From: Roseiarcus sp963776665
GTDB taxonomy: Bacteria; Pseudomonadota; Alphaproteobacteria; Rhizobiales; Beijerinckiaceae
NCBI GenBank assembly: GCA_963776665.1
Contig: CAVZNQ010000017.1
Span: 62,001 to 126,000 of the forward strand
Direction: 5' to 3'
Length of the DNA stretch: 64,000 bases
This document shows positions 1 to 7,500 of this stretch, one piece after another (the first letter of the stretch is position 1; every line of letters starts with the position of its first letter). Both the position numbers and the translations under genes were made by a program. The notes beneath the pieces were generated by a model. It ran no database searches. It had not been told where the DNA came from and saw only the letters and a list, made by a program, of their open reading frames with translations.

Positions 1-86
1 TGCGCCGGCGCATCGCCCGGGTGACGATGCTGGCGGCGGCGGAAGGCGATCGGCTCGAACCCCAATTCGCCGCAGGGGGCGTCTGA
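1..86 (+). CDS. ccmC: 3' end of heme exporter permease CcmC (partial)
   Basis: Only the last 27 codons are in the window, read in the frame that ends with TGA at 84-86. The tail is basic then hydrophilic (RRRIARVTML...), as at a cytoplasmic C-terminus. The identification rests on context: the stop overlaps the start of a ccmD-like gene, which in turn overlaps ccmG, and ccmC-ccmD-ccmG is the usual alphaproteobacterial order. CcmC presents heme to CcmE during cytochrome c maturation. The fragment alone is too short to prove the family. Confidence 0.55.
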   Translation, partial: RRRIARVTMLAAAEGDRLEPQFAAGGV

Positions 87-262
87 TGGCCGATCCGCAT
101 ATCGGCTTCGTCGTCGCGGCCTACGCCGTCGCGGCGGCGACGATCGCCGCCATGATCGGCGCCGTGGTCCTGGATGGGCGCCGCCTCAACCTCCAGATCG
201 ACGAAGCGGCGCGCGCGCTCGAGGCCGCGCGTCGCGGCGCGAACGCGGCAGGGCGCCGTTGA
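86..262 (+). CDS. ccmD: Heme exporter protein CcmD
   Basis: A 58-residue ORF with start ATG overlapping the previous stop (TGATG). It has one hydrophobic N-terminal helix (about residues 7-30, rich in Ala, Val and Ile) followed by a charged, Arg/Ala-rich cytoplasmic tail containing a leucine-spaced segment. This is the typical size and topology of CcmD, the small membrane protein that helps CcmABC load and release holo-CcmE. Its stop overlaps the TTG start of ccmG, so the genes are translationally coupled. CcmD is poorly conserved in sequence, so the call depends on size, topology and position. Confidence 0.75.
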   Translation: MADPHIGFVVAAYAVAAATIAAMIGAVVLDGRRLNLQIDEAARALEAARRGANAAGRR

Positions 263-867
263 GCGCGGACGCCGAAACCGCCCCGCGCGCCCGCCGCTGG
301 CTCGTCTATCTGCCGCTCGCGGTTTTCGCCGCCCTCGCCTGGCTCCTGTTCATGCGGCTCTATGCCGGCGATCCGGCGAGCATTCCCTCGACCTTGATCG
401 GCCAGTCGGCGCCGCAGCTCGATCTGCCCGGCCTCGATGGCGCTTCAGGCTTGACCGACGCCGATTTGCGCTCGGGCCATGTGAGCGTGGTCAACATATT
501 CGCGTCATGGTGCGAGCCCTGCCATTTCGAGCACGAAACGCTCATGGCGCTCGCCGCCGATCCGTCGCTGCGCGCCAAGGGCGTGGCGATCTATGGCGTC
601 GCCCAGAAGGACTCAGCCGAGAATATTCGCCGCTTTCTCGGCGCGAAGGGCGACCCTTACGCAAAGGTCGGACTCGACGCGAACGGGCGCGCCGGCATCG
701 ACTGGGGCGTCTATGGCGTGCCCGAGACGTTCATCGTCAGGGGCGACGGATCGCTGGCGTTCAAGCTGGTCGGGCCGATGACCGCGAAAACCCTGGAGAG
801 TGAAGTCAAGCCCCAGATCCTTAAGGCGATGAATGAGCCCCGCCCATCTCCGGGCGGGGCCTCGTGA
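259..867 (+). CDS. ccmG: Thiol:disulfide interchange protein CcmG/DsbE
   Basis: A 202-residue membrane-anchored thioredoxin-fold protein. The TTG start overlaps ccmD. Residues about 15-35 form a transmembrane anchor (LVYLPLAVFAALAWLLF), and the periplasmic thioredoxin domain carries the redox motif WCEPC within FASWCEPCHFEH. The later segment GVYGVPETF holds the cis-proline loop (VPETF) typical of DsbE/CcmG. It reduces the disulfide of apocytochrome c or CcmH before heme attachment. The length matches the family. The last codons contain a strong GC hairpin (837-860) that may end the operon. Confidence 0.93.
   Translation: MSADAETAPRARRWLVYLPLAVFAALAWLLFMRLYAGDPASIPSTLIGQSAPQLDLPGLDGASGLTDADLRSGHVSVVNIFASWCEPCHFEHETLMALAADPSLRAKGVAIYGVAQKDSAENIRRFLGAKGDPYAKVGLDANGRAGIDWGVYGVPETFIVRGDGSLAFKLVGPMTAKTLESEVKPQILKAMNEPRPSPGGAS
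837..860. terminator. GC-rich hairpin at the end of ccmG, possible terminator
   Basis: A perfect 9-bp inverted repeat (GCCCCGCCC, 6-nt loop, GGGCGGGGC) lies in the last codons of ccmG, just before the convergent csbD stop at 880. There is no long T-run on either side, so it may be a weak or bidirectional terminator or an mRNA 3'-end stabiliser. Confidence 0.4.
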
Positions 868-879
868 TACGAGCCTGAG

Positions 880-1083
880 TCAGAAGCTCTGGCGAGCCTG
901 CCACTCCTCGACTGCGGCCTTCGCCTTGTCTTTCGCCAGACCGTAGCGTTCCTGAATTTTGCCTTCGAGCTGATCGCGCTGCCCGTCGATGGCCGTGAGG
1001 TCGTCGTCGGTCAGCTTGCCCCACTGCTCCTTCACTTTCCCTTTCATCTGCTTCCAGTTCCCTTCGACACGATCCCAGTCCAT
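880..1083 (-). CDS. CsbD-family stress protein
   Basis: A 67-residue, highly charged protein starting MDWDRVEGNWKQMKGKVKEQ, the hallmark of the CsbD family (WxxxxGxWKQxKGxxKExWGKLTDDD). CsbD-like proteins are small soluble general-stress proteins of unknown mechanism. The start is ATG at 1083 rather than the TTG six bases upstream, because GAGGAG lies at the right distance before it. A perfect EcfG-type promoter is located at 1129-1154 on the same strand, about 45 bp upstream of the ATG. That places the gene in the general stress regulon whose sigma factor is encoded next door. Confidence 0.92.
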   Translation of the reverse strand: MDWDRVEGNWKQMKGKVKEQWGKLTDDDLTAIDGQRDQLEGKIQERYGLAKDKAKAAVEEWQARQSF

Positions 1084-1128
1084 GATCAATCTCCTCTCGG
1101 TTGTGGAGCTCTTTCAAGCTTGGTCTCG

Positions 1129-1154
1129 AACGCGCGGGCGGCTGGCAAGGTTCC
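1129..1154 (-). promoter_or_regulatory. EcfG-type promoter of csbD
   Basis: On the minus strand GGAAC is followed by exactly 17 bases and then CGTT, the consensus for the alphaproteobacterial general-stress sigma factor EcfG/SigT. The -10 element lies about 45 bp upstream of the csbD ATG. Confidence 0.8.
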
Positions 1155-1236
1155 GTCCCCGGTGTGCCGACGGCCGTGACCGAGTTGTGACCGCGAGGTC
1201 CGGGCACACTGTGGGCCGAATATTTTCCAATGGGGC

Positions 1237-1262
1237 GGAACCAAATCGCCGGCTCGGTTGTT
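1237..1262 (+). promoter_or_regulatory. EcfG-type promoter of nepR-ecfG
   Basis: GGAAC at 1237-1241, a 17-base spacer, then TGTT at 1259-1262. This is one mismatch from the EcfG consensus (GGAAC-N16/17-CGTT) and lies about 50 bp upstream of nepR. It predicts autoregulation of the nepR-ecfG operon, as known in other Alphaproteobacteria. Confidence 0.65.
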
Positions 1263-1312
1263 GCGACCAATAGCGGGCCCAGCGGCGCCGAGTGTCAGGT
1301 TGCGGGCGATCC

Positions 1313-1519
1313 ATGAGTAAAGCCAAACCCACGGACGAGAGTGCGCCGGCTGACGCCGGGCTCGACGCCAAAGCGATGGAGGCGATCGGACGGGCGCTCA
1401 AGGCCCATTACGACGACCTCGTCAAAGCGCCCTTGCCGGACCGGTTTCAGGAGCTCATCACGAGCCTCGACGCGGCCGGAGAAACCGGGCCGAAAGGAGG
1501 CACGGATGCCCCCGGCTAG
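1313..1519 (+). CDS. nepR: Anti-sigma factor NepR
   Basis: A 68-residue protein with the NepR signature: a helix leading to APLPDRFQELITSLDAA (compare the family's VPDRFLELLxxLE). NepR sequesters EcfG and is itself captured by phosphorylated PhyR in the partner-switch that controls the general stress response. The ATG at 1313 is chosen because upstream in-frame codons lack a ribosome site and fall in the promoter leader. The gene overlaps ecfG by 14 bp. No phyR is visible in the window. Confidence 0.88.
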   Translation: MSKAKPTDESAPADAGLDAKAMEAIGRALKAHYDDLVKAPLPDRFQELITSLDAAGETGPKGGTDAPG

Positions 1520-2036
1520 CTTCAAGCAGGGGCTCGTCGCCGAGATGGCGAATTTGCGCGCCTTCGCGATCTCGCTCAGCGGATCGGCTTCGGTCGCCGA
1601 CGATCTCGTTCAGGAGGCCATGCTGCGGGCATGGGCGAACTTCGACAAGTTCGAGCCGGGGACGAGCATGCGCGCTTGGCTCTTCACCATCCTGCGCAAC
1701 TTCTACTTCTCCAGTCGCCGCAAGGGCGCGCGCGAGGTCCAGGACAGCGACGGATTCTACGCGCAACGGGTGGCCGTTCCCGGCAACCAGGAAAGCCACC
1801 TCGACCTGCAAGATTTTCGCAAGGCGCTGGCGCTCCTTCCTCCCGAGCAGCGCGAAGCGCTGATTCTGGTCGGCGCAAGCGGCCTGTCCTACGACGAGGC
1901 CGCCGGCGTTTGCGAGGTTGAGATCGGTACGATCAAGAGCCGCGTCAGCCGCGCCCGATCGAAGCTCGCCGACCTCTTGGGGCTGGACGCGCCCGGCGAG
2001 TCCCGCCCTCACCCGAGCCTGCAGCGCGTCGGGTGA
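1506..2036 (+). CDS. ecfG: RNA polymerase sigma factor EcfG (ECF15-type)
   Basis: A 176-residue ECF sigma factor. Region 2 spans about residues 18-80 (DDLVQEAMLRAWANFDKF, then MRAWLFTILRN) and region 4 about 105-160 (LPPEQREALILVGASGLSYD, then GTIKSRVSRAR). The sequence is typical of EcfG, the alphaproteobacterial general-stress sigma factor. ATG at 1506 follows GGAGG in the nepR coding sequence, with a 14-bp overlap, so translation is coupled to its anti-sigma factor. It should recognise GGAAC-N17-CGTT sites such as those at 1129-1154 and 1237-1262. Confidence 0.92.
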   Translation: MPPASFKQGLVAEMANLRAFAISLSGSASVADDLVQEAMLRAWANFDKFEPGTSMRAWLFTILRNFYFSSRRKGAREVQDSDGFYAQRVAVPGNQESHLDLQDFRKALALLPPEQREALILVGASGLSYDEAAGVCEVEIGTIKSRVSRARSKLADLLGLDAPGESRPHPSLQRVG

Positions 2037-2052
2037 AGCACGCGGGCTTCGC

Positions 2053-2898
2053 TTAAGGGTGCGGCCCCCAAAGACGCAGTTCGTGCTCGGCGCGAAAAAC
2101 GTTGCTGTACAGGCCGTTGATCCACTGCCGGCCGCTCGCGGTCACGTTCAGGTAGCGGATGGCGTCCTGAATGTACGGAGACACCCTCTCCCAGTAGAAT
2201 TGCGGATATTGGTCGACCATGTCGGCCGGCGAATCGTAGCCGAGCTGCCTGGTCAGGCCGACTTCCTCGAATTCGTGGTAGAGCGCATTGGCCTTCCTCA
2301 AATAGTGCGGATCGCCGAGCTGGCCGACGAGGTCGGCGGCCCGCAGCAGCGTCGCCCATTCGCCGACGCCACGGCTATCGGGCGCCGACGAGTAGGGGAA
2401 GCTCGTGTGCTCGATCGCGCCGGCGATCTGCGGGCCGTCAAGCTCCTCGATGTCCGCGAGCCGGTCGAGCACGAACAGCTTCGACCGCTCGACGTGATAG
2501 GGCGCGAGCGCGGCGTCGGAGGAGCCGCGCGGCAAACTGACCTTTCGGCCGCTGGCGTCGACGACCAGACCGTCTTTCCCGTCCCCTTTGACGACCCCGC
2601 GGACGTATCCGATGTCGTGCGCGAGGCACGCGACGATGAAGTTCGAATACTCGATCGGAGTCGAGTGCGTGAGCAGCGCGCGCCCCTTGAAGATGTCGTG
2701 GCCGGCCAAGGTTATGAGCATCGTGTGCTCGACGTTGTGGTAGAGCGCGTCGCTGTTGCCGATGCACTCGAGCGTGAGCTGCGCCGCGAACGGAATGAGT
2801 TCGGTCAGGCGCGCATACGATCGCCCGAACCGATCCTTCATGTCGGCGGCAAGGAAAGACCCCAGCGCGTCCGCGGCGAGCTTGGGCAACGTGATCAT
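2053..2898 (-). CDS. HD-domain metal-dependent phosphohydrolase
   Basis: A 281-residue soluble protein. HNVEHT at about residues 54-59 and AHDIG at 93-97 provide the H...HD metal ligands of the HD superfamily, with a further conserved His at IEHTSFPY. The overall arrangement resembles PDEase-like HD proteins of unknown substrate. Start ATG at 2898 gives a normal N-terminus (MITLPKLAADAL); the open frame upstream is Arg-rich non-coding sequence. It is convergent with ecfG (16-bp gap). Substrate is not predictable here. Confidence 0.8.
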   Translation of the reverse strand: MITLPKLAADALGSFLAADMKDRFGRSYARLTELIPFAAQLTLECIGNSDALYHNVEHTMLITLAGHDIFKGRALLTHSTPIEYSNFIVACLAHDIGYVRGVVKGDGKDGLVVDASGRKVSLPRGSSDAALAPYHVERSKLFVLDRLADIEELDGPQIAGAIEHTSFPYSSAPDSRGVGEWATLLRAADLVGQLGDPHYLRKANALYHEFEEVGLTRQLGYDSPADMVDQYPQFYWERVSPYIQDAIRYLNVTASGRQWINGLYSNVFRAEHELRLWGPHP

Positions 2899-3104
2899 GG
2901 GATCGCCCCGACGAAAGAGCCTATGTTGGCGCGTCCAGCTTAGACCATCGCGCGTCCGGGCGGAATCGCCATCCGAGGCGGCGCGGGCAGGCGAAAGACG
3001 CCCGTCCGCCGACCGGCGGCGCGGAGGCGACAATCCGTAGGCCCGGACCGGTCGAGAGCATCAAGTCGTCGTCGCTTTGCGGAAGCCCTGGAGAGGCCGG
3101 CTGT

Positions 3105-4499
3105 TCACGATCGGCGGCTCTGCGCCGGCGCAATCGATCTGACGGCGAGGCCGATCCTGCGGCGATCTTCACCGAGGCCGAGTTCATGCGGCGAAGCCGG
3201 GTCGCGAATCCTGATGCTGATTTCGACCAGCGCGTCATCCGCGCCACGCGGCGGCAGGGGGACCGTCACGACGCCGCCGGGAGCGGCGCCGGGCGCGATG
3301 TCGGCCGCTTCGGGAAACTGAAAGCAAGCGGGCGCCTCGGATCCAACCTGGACCTCAAAGACGACCGGCCGGCCGGCGCTGAAAACGTGGAGAATGTCGA
3401 TCGCGGCTGCGTCTACCGCCTGGCCTGTCTCGCCCGGCCGGCGAAAGCGGAGACGGGACTCCTCGCCCACCGTCCATCGTCCGAAGCGTTCCGGCTCGCC
3501 CCAACCGGCCCAGGCGATGACGTCGCTCTGCGGGCCGACGAGGGGCAGCGGACGGTCGAGGATCGGGAGGCGCGCCGCGACCTCGGATGTGAGGATCGGT
3601 TCGATCTGGTCGGCCCGCACGGCGCGCCGGCTGAAATCGTTGATAGCGAGGCGTTCATCCGGGGTGAACAGGCCGTCCAGACCAAGCCATAGGACAGCGA
3701 GAGCGCCTTCCCCGCCGTCGGTCCTTGGGAGCAGCCGGCCGCTCACGACGAAGACTTGCGCCTCCGGAGAGTCTCGGAAGGCTAGCGTTTCGACGCCGCC
3801 GCCGGCCCACGCCCGCGCCGTCAGCCGCCCCCGAAGCTCTGGAAGGACCGCGAGCCGCATCTGCATCTGAAACGGCTCGCCAGCTTTTCCCAGCGCAAAG
3901 GGAACGCAGAACACGCTGACGTCCGCGTCGGTCCACCGGCATCCGTCCTCCGGCAACCACCAACCTTCGAGAAAGACGATCGAGTCGGGAAACGCGTATC
4001 TCCGAGGGTTCGCCATTCTGGCCGGGGTCAAAGGCTGGCCCTTAAGGGCGAGCGCGACGGCGCGCTCAGGCTCGAGGGAAGGACCGATCGCATCGCCGGC
4101 AAAACCGCGCGCCCTGCGGCCGTTCGAGCGCGCCTTGCGGTCGAAGGACGAGGACGCCGGGAGTCCGCGCAGGCCGATCTCGCGATTCTGCAGCGCGCCT
4201 CGCCACGTCGGCGCGGCCCCAAGAAGCCTGAAGGCGCCCGGCGGCGGCGGCCGCCCTGTGACCATCTCGGCGGTCGCGAGCGCCTTTCGCATCCAGCGAT
4301 CAAGCTCATGCTCGCCTGCAAGCCGGTGAAAGAGCGGCCAATCCCACTCCTCCGGCGGAACGAGGCGAAAAAGGAGATCGACGTCGGCGATCCAATCGTT
4401 GCGCCGCTCGATATCGTCTTCAAACGCGTGACACAGCAGGATGAACAGGTGGTCGGTCGCAGAAGCGACCGAAACCGGCCTGCCTTCGAAGCTGACCGC
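3105..4499 (-). CDS. C-terminal part of frameshifted nucleotidyltransferase fused to tandem beta-sandwich-like domains
   Basis: This frame opens just after a TAG at 4500-4502 and first encodes the missing C-terminal half of the neighbouring nucleotidyltransferase (about 150 residues, including SATDHLFILLCHAFEDDIER and WIADVDLLFRLVPPEEWDW). Without any stop it continues into about 300 residues with two similar modules, one containing WWLPEDGCRWTDADVSVF and the other WGEPERFGRWTVGEESRL, sharing a WxxPExxxRWT motif. If the fusion is not real, the second part could start at an internal Met near 4016 or 4292, but no good ribosome site is visible there. The repeated module resembles accessory beta domains near glycosyltransferases; its function is unknown to me. 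Confidence 0.6.
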   Translation of the reverse strand, partial: AVSFEGRPVSVASATDHLFILLCHAFEDDIERRNDWIADVDLLFRLVPPEEWDWPLFHRLAGEHELDRWMRKALATAEMVTGRPPPPGAFRLLGAAPTWRGALQNREIGLRGLPASSSFDRKARSNGRRARGFAGDAIGPSLEPERAVALALKGQPLTPARMANPRRYAFPDSIVFLEGWWLPEDGCRWTDADVSVFCVPFALGKAGEPFQMQMRLAVLPELRGRLTARAWAGGGVETLAFRDSPEAQVFVVSGRLLPRTDGGEGALAVLWLGLDGLFTPDERLAINDFSRRAVRADQIEPILTSEVAARLPILDRPLPLVGPQSDVIAWAGWGEPERFGRWTVGEESRLRFRRPGETGQAVDAAAIDILHVFSAGRPVVFEVQVGSEAPACFQFPEAADIAPGAAPGGVVTVPLPPRGADDALVEISIRIRDPASPHELGLGEDRRRIGLAVRSIAPAQSRRS

Positions 4500-5094
4500 C
4501 TATCGAACGCTCCCGTACGCCCTCCGCGTGCTGCGGCGTTGCGATCGATGCGGCCGGCCGCCAATGGAGATCGACGCTGGTGCCGCTCGAATCCCACAAC
4601 CCTATGGCATGATAACGATTGAAGTCGGCGTCCGAGAACTCGGCCTCAACCGCTCCGGTCCAGCCCGACGCATTGAGGATCGTGACGGCCGCGCGAGCCG
4701 ATGAGCGGCGAATGAGCAGGTCGAAATCGCCCATCGGCCGGGTTCCCACCGCCTTCGGAAAGCGGGCGCTCATCGCCGCTCCCTTGATCAGCACCAAATC
4801 GATTCCCGCGCCTTCGAGCGTATCGAGGACCGGCAGAAGCTTCCGCCGGCGCAATACGCCGCTAAGCCAGATATGCTTCGCCTGTCCCCCGATCCACGCC
4901 AGCCTCTGGTCGGACAGGCCAAGCCGCCGCATGTTGTCGTGCAGCAGAGGCGTGAGGCGCAATTCCCGCCCCTCCATGCGGTCGGGATTGGCGAACCGCC
5001 GCCACTCGCCGTAAGCCTCGAAGGCGCGGGCGTCGTCTCGGAGGCACGCCTCGAGCAGCCAGCGGTCGCGATCCGGGAGCGCGAGACCGTTCAT
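4420..5094 (-). pseudogene. Nucleotidyltransferase family protein, N-terminal part (frameshifted)
   Basis: The N-terminal half of a PF14907-type nucleotidyltransferase: VLIKGAAMSARFP and MGDFDLLIRR (the GDxDLL catalytic acidic pair), then DLHWRP. After VRERS (about 4500) the frame loses homology and stops at 4420, while the matching C-terminal half continues in the next frame (to 4499). One base insertion or a two-base deletion near 4485-4505 explains it. ATG at 5094 overlaps the stop of the upstream glycosyltransferase (ATGA). The family adds nucleotides to unidentified acceptors and often accompanies PqqD and HprK-like genes, as here. Confidence 0.7.
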
Positions 5095-5783
5095 AGAGCG
5101 CTCGCGCGCGGCCTTCGCCGCGCATCCAGAAACGCTTTCATCGTCAAAAGATAGTCGCGGCGCTGCTGGATGCGATCCGATCGCCCCATGTTTTGGGCGT
5201 GAATGCGGCGCCTGCAAACGACGTCCGGGTGCAGGCGCCATCGGAATCCCTCGCCGACGGCGCGAGCGTACCAGGCGAGAAAATCGGCGTTGCGCCGTTC
5301 GGGATCAAATCCGCCCAGGCGGCTGAAAGCGGCGCCACGGAGGAGCATGCCGTTCTTGGTGAAAGCCGGCTCGGCCTTTTCCGGGAGGCGCAGGCGCGAC
5401 CGCTCCTGCTCGGGCAAGTCCGGGGTGGCGAAGGTTTCCATGAAGCCAAAGACGGCGTCGAGTTCCGGGTCCGCAGCGAGGGCCGCCGTCTGACGGGCGA
5501 GCTTCCCGGGGACCCACAAATCGTCGGCGTCGATGAAGGCGAGGGCGTCGCCCGTCGCCTCCGCGGCGGCGCGGTTGAGAGCGGCTCCCACTCCCGAATT
5601 GGCCTGGCGGATCAGGATCAGCCGGGTTCCGAATCTCTCCAGGACCGCGGCCGACCGATCTGTCGATCCGTCGTCGACGGCGATGATCTCGTGGGGCGCC
5701 GGACGCTGGTCCAGGACCGACTGCACCGCCTCCCCGACATAGGAGGCTGCGTTCCAGCAGGCGAGAAGGACGGACACGCGCAT
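5091..5783 (-). CDS. GT2-family glycosyltransferase
   Basis: A 230-residue GT-A enzyme beginning MRVSVLLACWNAASYVGEAV. It has the nucleotide-sugar motif AVDDGSTDRS at about 35-44 and the metal-binding DADDLW motif near residue 88. No membrane helix is present, so it acts in the cytoplasm or at the membrane surface. Its start lies 13 bp after the stop of a second GT2, and its own stop overlaps the nucleotidyltransferase start by 4 bp, so it belongs to the 7929-3105 operon. Acceptor and sugar are unknown. Confidence 0.85.
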   Translation of the reverse strand: MRVSVLLACWNAASYVGEAVQSVLDQRPAPHEIIAVDDGSTDRSAAVLERFGTRLILIRQANSGVGAALNRAAAEATGDALAFIDADDLWVPGKLARQTAALAADPELDAVFGFMETFATPDLPEQERSRLRLPEKAEPAFTKNGMLLRGAAFSRLGGFDPERRNADFLAWYARAVGEGFRWRLHPDVVCRRRIHAQNMGRSDRIQQRRDYLLTMKAFLDARRRPRASAL

Positions 5784-5796
5784 CAGGGTTCCCGCA

Positions 5797-6477
5797 TCAT
5801 GCGCGACGACGCAGAACGGCCGCGCGCAGGGTCGAGAGCAAAGCGCTCGAGTTGCGGGCGGCCTCGCGGGACTTATTTGTCCCATGCATGCGGTAGATCA
5901 GGGTGTCGGCGTCTATGCGCAGGATGTTCGCGCCGGCCTCGCTCAGACGAAGATAGAGGTCGAGATCTTCCGCGTGCTCGCGCTCGCTTCTCATGCCGCC
6001 TAGGGCGAACCAGGACGACCGGCGGATCATAAGCGCGCCGACCAGGAACGGCGCATGGGCGCCGTCGGCGCGCCTCAGCCGTTCGTCGTCGCTCGCACCG
6101 GGTTCAACGAGCAGGCGGAACGCGCCGCAGACGACGTCGGCCTCGGGATGCGCCCTCCACGCTTCCAGCAAGGCGGCGTTGCGCTCCGGCGGCCAGAGAT
6201 CGTCGTGGTCGAGGAACGCTAGCGCTTCGCCCCGCGCGCGGCGTGCGCCCGCATTGCGCGCCGCGGCTGCGCCCGCGCGCGGCTGGCGGATCAGGACGAC
6301 ATCGGGATGCCTGCGTCGGACGATGTCCGCGCTCCCGTCCGACGAGCCGTCGTCGACGACGATGATCTCATCGACCGGCAGCGTCTGACTCTTGATGCTG
6401 CGGAGCGCCGCGGCAAGGAAACGCGCCCCGTTGTGGACCGGGACGATCGCGCTGACGCTCTCCGGGGCGACGCTCAT
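5797..6477 (-). CDS. GT2-family glycosyltransferase
   Basis: A 226-residue glycosyltransferase with the N-terminal GT2 fold (SVSAIVPVHNGARFLAAAL), VDDGSSDGS and the DHDDLW metal site, then GGMRSEREHAEDLDLYLRL, which fits the acceptor-side ED motif. ATG at 6477 overlaps the stop of the HprK-like gene by 4 bp (ATGA), giving translational coupling. It is paralogous to the next gene, with the same length and motif order, suggesting two successive sugar transfers. Confidence 0.85.
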   Translation of the reverse strand: MSVAPESVSAIVPVHNGARFLAAALRSIKSQTLPVDEIIVVDDGSSDGSADIVRRRHPDVVLIRQPRAGAAAARNAGARRARGEALAFLDHDDLWPPERNAALLEAWRAHPEADVVCGAFRLLVEPGASDDERLRRADGAHAPFLVGALMIRRSSWFALGGMRSEREHAEDLDLYLRLSEAGANILRIDADTLIYRMHGTNKSREAARNSSALLSTLRAAVLRRRA

Positions 6478-7499
6478 CTCAGGCCCGCCATCAGCACGGC
6501 GAGAGCGTCCTCGATCCGGGGCCCGGGGTCGAACCGCGCGACCGGCGCCGCCGTCAACAGTCGCGTGAGCTTGCGCCATCGCGGCTCCTTGGCGCCGGGA
6601 GTGGCGATGAGGGTGTTGGCCGCCATCGAGGCCAGAACCTTCGAGCGCCGTACCGGGGCGAAGTCGGGCGCGGGATGTCCGCTGCGCTCGAGAAAGAGGA
6701 TCTGCTTGAGCTTGGCTGCGCCGCCGCGCAACTCGGGCATGCCCCGCAGGCTCAGCTCGTGGCGCCGTTCATCGAAGTCGTGCGAAATGGCGGTCCGCGC
6801 TCCGGCGAGGTTCGGAAAGCGCGCGACCATGTCGTCGCGCAGCCGCGCGGTCGCGAACAGCGGCGCGACGGCGGGCGCCGGCTCGCGCGAGTCGACAAGC
6901 ACGTAGTCGTCGCCGATAAACCGCCAGCCGCCGCTGAGGCCTGCAAGGCTGAGGGTGGTCTTGCCGGCGCGCCCGGCTCCCGCAAGCAGGATCGCCCGAT
7001 CGTCGAGGGCGAGGGCAGCGGCGTGAACGGCGAGCCAGGGCGAATTGTCAAACATCGCCTGCAGCGCCGGAAGGAAGGGGCGCGAGCGCTCCCAGGCCTT
7101 GACCGCGCTCTTCTCGGCGATCCAGCAGACCGCGCGGCGGCTTGGCCGATCGACGACATAAAGCGACGGCGAATGCCGGCCCATCCACAGACAGTACCGG
7201 TCGGCGCTCTCGACGAGACGCATCTCCGGCTCTTTCGCGCTGAAACCAGGCAAGGGGAGCGGCTCTCCCTCGGCGGCGGCGAGGACGAAAAGCGACCAGG
7301 ACGCGCGGCTCGCCGCCGGGGCCGGATAGAAGGCGTCGGCGAACAGCGCTTCGAGATGGCGGTCCGCGAAGCGCATCGCGATCGTCAGCGGGCCGACTTC
7401 GACCATACGGCTTGCAGCGAAGGGTTTGTCCGCGGCCGAGCGGGTCAAATCCGACGCGGCCGCTTCCGCGAGGGCGCCGCTCCGCTTCGCCTCGATCAT
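6474..7499 (-). CDS. HprK-related kinase
   Basis: A 341-residue protein with a P-loop (GAGRAGKTTL, about 174-183) preceded by the HPr-kinase-like strand HAAALALDDRAILLAG, and a Walker-B-like GDDYVLVD at about 196-203. This matches the HprK/CapA-like kinase fold used by HprK-related kinases, not by true HPr kinase, because the N-terminal HprK domain is replaced by about 150 unrelated residues. It begins 1 bp after the PqqD-like gene, so they probably act together. In related systems (lasso-peptide kinases, the 'HPr-rel-A' systems) such kinases pair with PqqD-like proteins and nucleotidyltransferases. Substrate unknown. Confidence 0.78.
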   Translation of the reverse strand: MIEAKRSGALAEAAASDLTRSAADKPFAASRMVEVGPLTIAMRFADRHLEALFADAFYPAPAASRASWSLFVLAAAEGEPLPLPGFSAKEPEMRLVESADRYCLWMGRHSPSLYVVDRPSRRAVCWIAEKSAVKAWERSRPFLPALQAMFDNSPWLAVHAAALALDDRAILLAGAGRAGKTTLSLAGLSGGWRFIGDDYVLVDSREPAPAVAPLFATARLRDDMVARFPNLAGARTAISHDFDERRHELSLRGMPELRGGAAKLKQILFLERSGHPAPDFAPVRRSKVLASMAANTLIATPGAKEPRWRKLTRLLTAAPVARFDPGPRIEDALAVLMAGLR

Positions 7500-7500
7500 G

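Noticed and set aside
1918..2943. 341-codon open frame opposite the HD hydrolase
   Set aside because: Shadow frame; the minus-strand gene carries the conserved HD motifs.
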